DNA from: a candidate division BRC1 bacterium ADurb.Bin183
GTDB taxonomy: Bacteria; Sumerlaeota; Sumerlaeia; MWCT01
Assembly (NCBI GenBank): GCA_002070185.1
Contig: MWCT01000003.1
Coordinates: forward strand, 151,752-215,751
Reading direction: 5' to 3'
DNA length: 64,000 nucleotides
In this document: positions 63,801 through 64,000 of the stretch, piece by piece
Layout: every line of letters starts with the position of its first letter
Position numbering within the stretch: the first letter of the stretch is position 1
Program-made: the position numbers and the translations under genes
Notes under the pieces: generated by a model
The model's input: only the letters and a program-made list of their open reading frames with translations
What the model was told of the DNA's origin: nothing
Database searches by the model: none

Positions 63801-64000
63801 TATTATAGACTGTGCAATTGGTCACCGCGCCGTTGGATTCGTTATCAATCCCGCCGCCGGAGTTTTCTGCGTTGTTATTATAGATTGTGCAGTTGGTCAC
63901 CATGCCGGAGTTATCTATCCCGCCGCCGATGTCTGCGATGTTATTATAGACTGTGCAATTGGTCACCGCGCCGTTGGATTCGTTATCAATCCCGCCGCCG
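60880..64000 (-). CDS. giant beta-helix surface protein with Thr/Pro linker and C-terminal dockerin motif (5' partial)
   Basis: About 1,040 residues are visible; the start lies beyond 64000. Two right-handed beta-helix modules contain [20 protein letters not shown] and [20 protein letters not shown] (choice-of-anchor Q/DUF1565-like openings), GTYAE-type coils and many TNCTVYNN coils. A long [17 protein letters not shown] linker (about 61,010-61,340) leads to one dockerin-like calcium loop, [17 protein letters not shown], at the C-terminus. Only one half of a typical two-loop dockerin is present. It is probably exported and attached to a cohesin-like partner or to the envelope; no cohesin is in the window. 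Confidence 0.87.
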   Translation of the reverse strand, partial: GGGIDNESNGAVTNCTVYNNIADIGGGIDNSGMVTNCTIYNNNAENSGGGIDNESNGAVTNCTVYNNIADIGGGIDNSGMVTNCTIYNNNAENSGGGIDNESNGAVTNCTVYNNIADIGGGIDNSGMVTNCTIYNNNAENSGGGIDNESNGAVTNCTVYNNIADIGGGIDNSGTVTNCTIYRNNAKNRCGGIYNSGTVTNCIAWGNNNTDIENSGGDVKYSCFGGGSSGEGNIDADPMFVNVSGNNPTLWVLRLKQSSPCIDAGTSEGAPGDDILGVTRPQGSGYDMGAYEYVKPTRYYVKPTGNDSNSGESWDAALKTIVTATEEAKKGDEVWVAEGTYAESKTVVNSEGVALYGGFAGTESQLSERNISTHPTIIDGEEARQCVQNSGVLDGFHIKRGKSDFGGGINNTGTVTNCTVYNNIALWYGGGIDNYGMVTNCIVYDNGAKENGGGIYNESNSTVINCTVYKNSASRSGGGIFNNDGTVINCISWKNSLGDILGGGSVEYSCFGEADRKERNIRGNPLFVNTSGASSTWDFRLQNDSPCVDTGSADDAPNTDIMGNPRPGGDGKVCMGAYESPDKYKPLQPRPVMGPLYVSKSGNDANNGLSWKAALKTISAALNKIADSDDLYQVWVAKGTYAEGQTLSNPSRVALYGGFAGTESQISQRNISTHPTIIDGEDARQCAKNSGVLDGFHITRGKSDFGSGIYNTGTVTNCAVFSNSAKYSGGGIYNDYGTVTNCTVYRNNALWSSGGIYNKGTVTNCTVYGNNALLSGGGIFNSSGTVTNCIAWGNNNTDIENSGGEVKYSCFGGGSSGEGNIDVDPMFVNVSGDDPTLWDLQLQPNSPCIDAGTSEGAPGYDILGVKRPKGAGFDMGAYEYDPGLTPTPTATPSPTPTPTPTPTPTRTPAPTATATPTPTRTPAPTATATPTRTPAPTATPTPTPTPTRTPAPTATPTPTPTPTQTPAPTATETPTPTPTPTPTPSLTTTPTPTPIPITIPQIVSHILGKKPLTPEEKKAADDNEDKIIDVSDIVHILKRR
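61010..61340 (-). repeat. degenerate Thr/Pro-coding linker repeat
   Basis: Short units encoding [10 protein letters not shown] and APTATATP alternate imperfectly. The opposite strand reads as a Val/Gly-rich shadow frame and is not a gene. Confidence 0.8.
63500..64000 (-). repeat. perfect 141-bp tandem repeat in the beta-helix gene
   Basis: The landmark CCGCCGATGTCTGCG starts at 63500, 63641, 63782 and 63923, exactly 141 bp apart. At least three full copies are identical base for base and a fourth runs off the edge. Each unit encodes 47 residues, i.e. two beta-helix coils. Confidence 0.95.

Overview
The window looks like chromosome from an uncultivated, probably anaerobic or microaerophilic Gram-negative-type bacterium with mid-range GC. 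Supporting signs are an indolepyruvate:ferredoxin oxidoreductase (IorAB), many 4Fe-4S ATPases, a FtsH/TopA/MutS/RecN housekeeping set, type II secretion-style pseudopilins, lipoprotein signals, and a dockerin-ended beta-helix surface protein. The style (many unclustered single genes, pseudopilin arrays, FG-GAP and Ig repeat proteins, a binding-protein/permease fusion) resembles candidate phyla such as Sumerlaeota, Omnitrophota or PVC relatives. There is no rRNA or other phylogenetic marker I can place, so the taxonomy is inference. I saw no tRNA, rRNA, CRISPR array or complete insertion sequence.

Layout. 1-5.7 kb (+): a tightly packed metallocofactor/sulfur-type operon: NifX-like tail, two MinD-like ATPases carrying 2x[4Fe-4S], a FmdB zinc ribbon, a methyltransferase, an Mrp/ApbC Fe-S carrier, a metallo-beta-lactamase-fold hydrolase, a DsrE-like protein and a peroxiredoxin. 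5.9-11.7 kb (-): soluble histidine kinase, a sugar-type ABC binding protein fused to its permease, a second permease, and an isocitrate dehydrogenase whose cofactor-site residues point to NAD+. 11.8-18.4 kb: mutS, an aminotransferase, a secreted thioredoxin-fold protein and a membrane metallophosphoesterase. 18.8-20.8 kb: an AT-rich DpnII-like restriction-modification pair. 21.3-24.1 kb (+): DegT aminotransferase, GT2 and methyltransferase, a surface glycan or lipid-sugar operon. 24.1-26.5 kb: iorAB. 26.5-36.4 kb: recN, a GH31 glycosidase, a GHL10-type lipoprotein, ftsH and topA.

36.6-43.6 kb (+): secreted or envelope genes (amidotransferase-like BPL_N domain, NAGPA-type phosphodiester glycosidase, two FG-GAP proteins) and an AMMECR1 protein, closed by a strong bidirectional hairpin terminator. 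43.6-48.3 kb (-): five consecutive, divergent GspG-like pseudopilins behind a recognisable promoter, preceded by a B12-radical SAM enzyme. 50.1-54.2 kb: a second restriction-modification system (AccI-like nuclease plus N6-adenine methylase) with an HNH nuclease gene. This block is bracketed by two imperfect direct repeats of about 160 bp, the best evidence here for a mobile or hot-spot defence cargo. 54.3-60.7 kb: a beta-lactamase-fold lipoprotein, a TgpA-like transglutaminase, a GT2-TPR fusion and a glucosaminidase with three near-identical Ig-like repeats. 60.9-64.0 kb (-): a large beta-helix/Thr-Pro linker/dockerin protein running off the window, with perfect 141-bp tandem repeats.

The metabolic genes (iorAB, NAD-type Icd, Fe-S maturation) fit an amino-acid- and sugar-using fermenter. 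The envelope genes fit a glycan-degrading lifestyle with an elaborate surface. The two unrelated R-M systems show phage or plasmid pressure.
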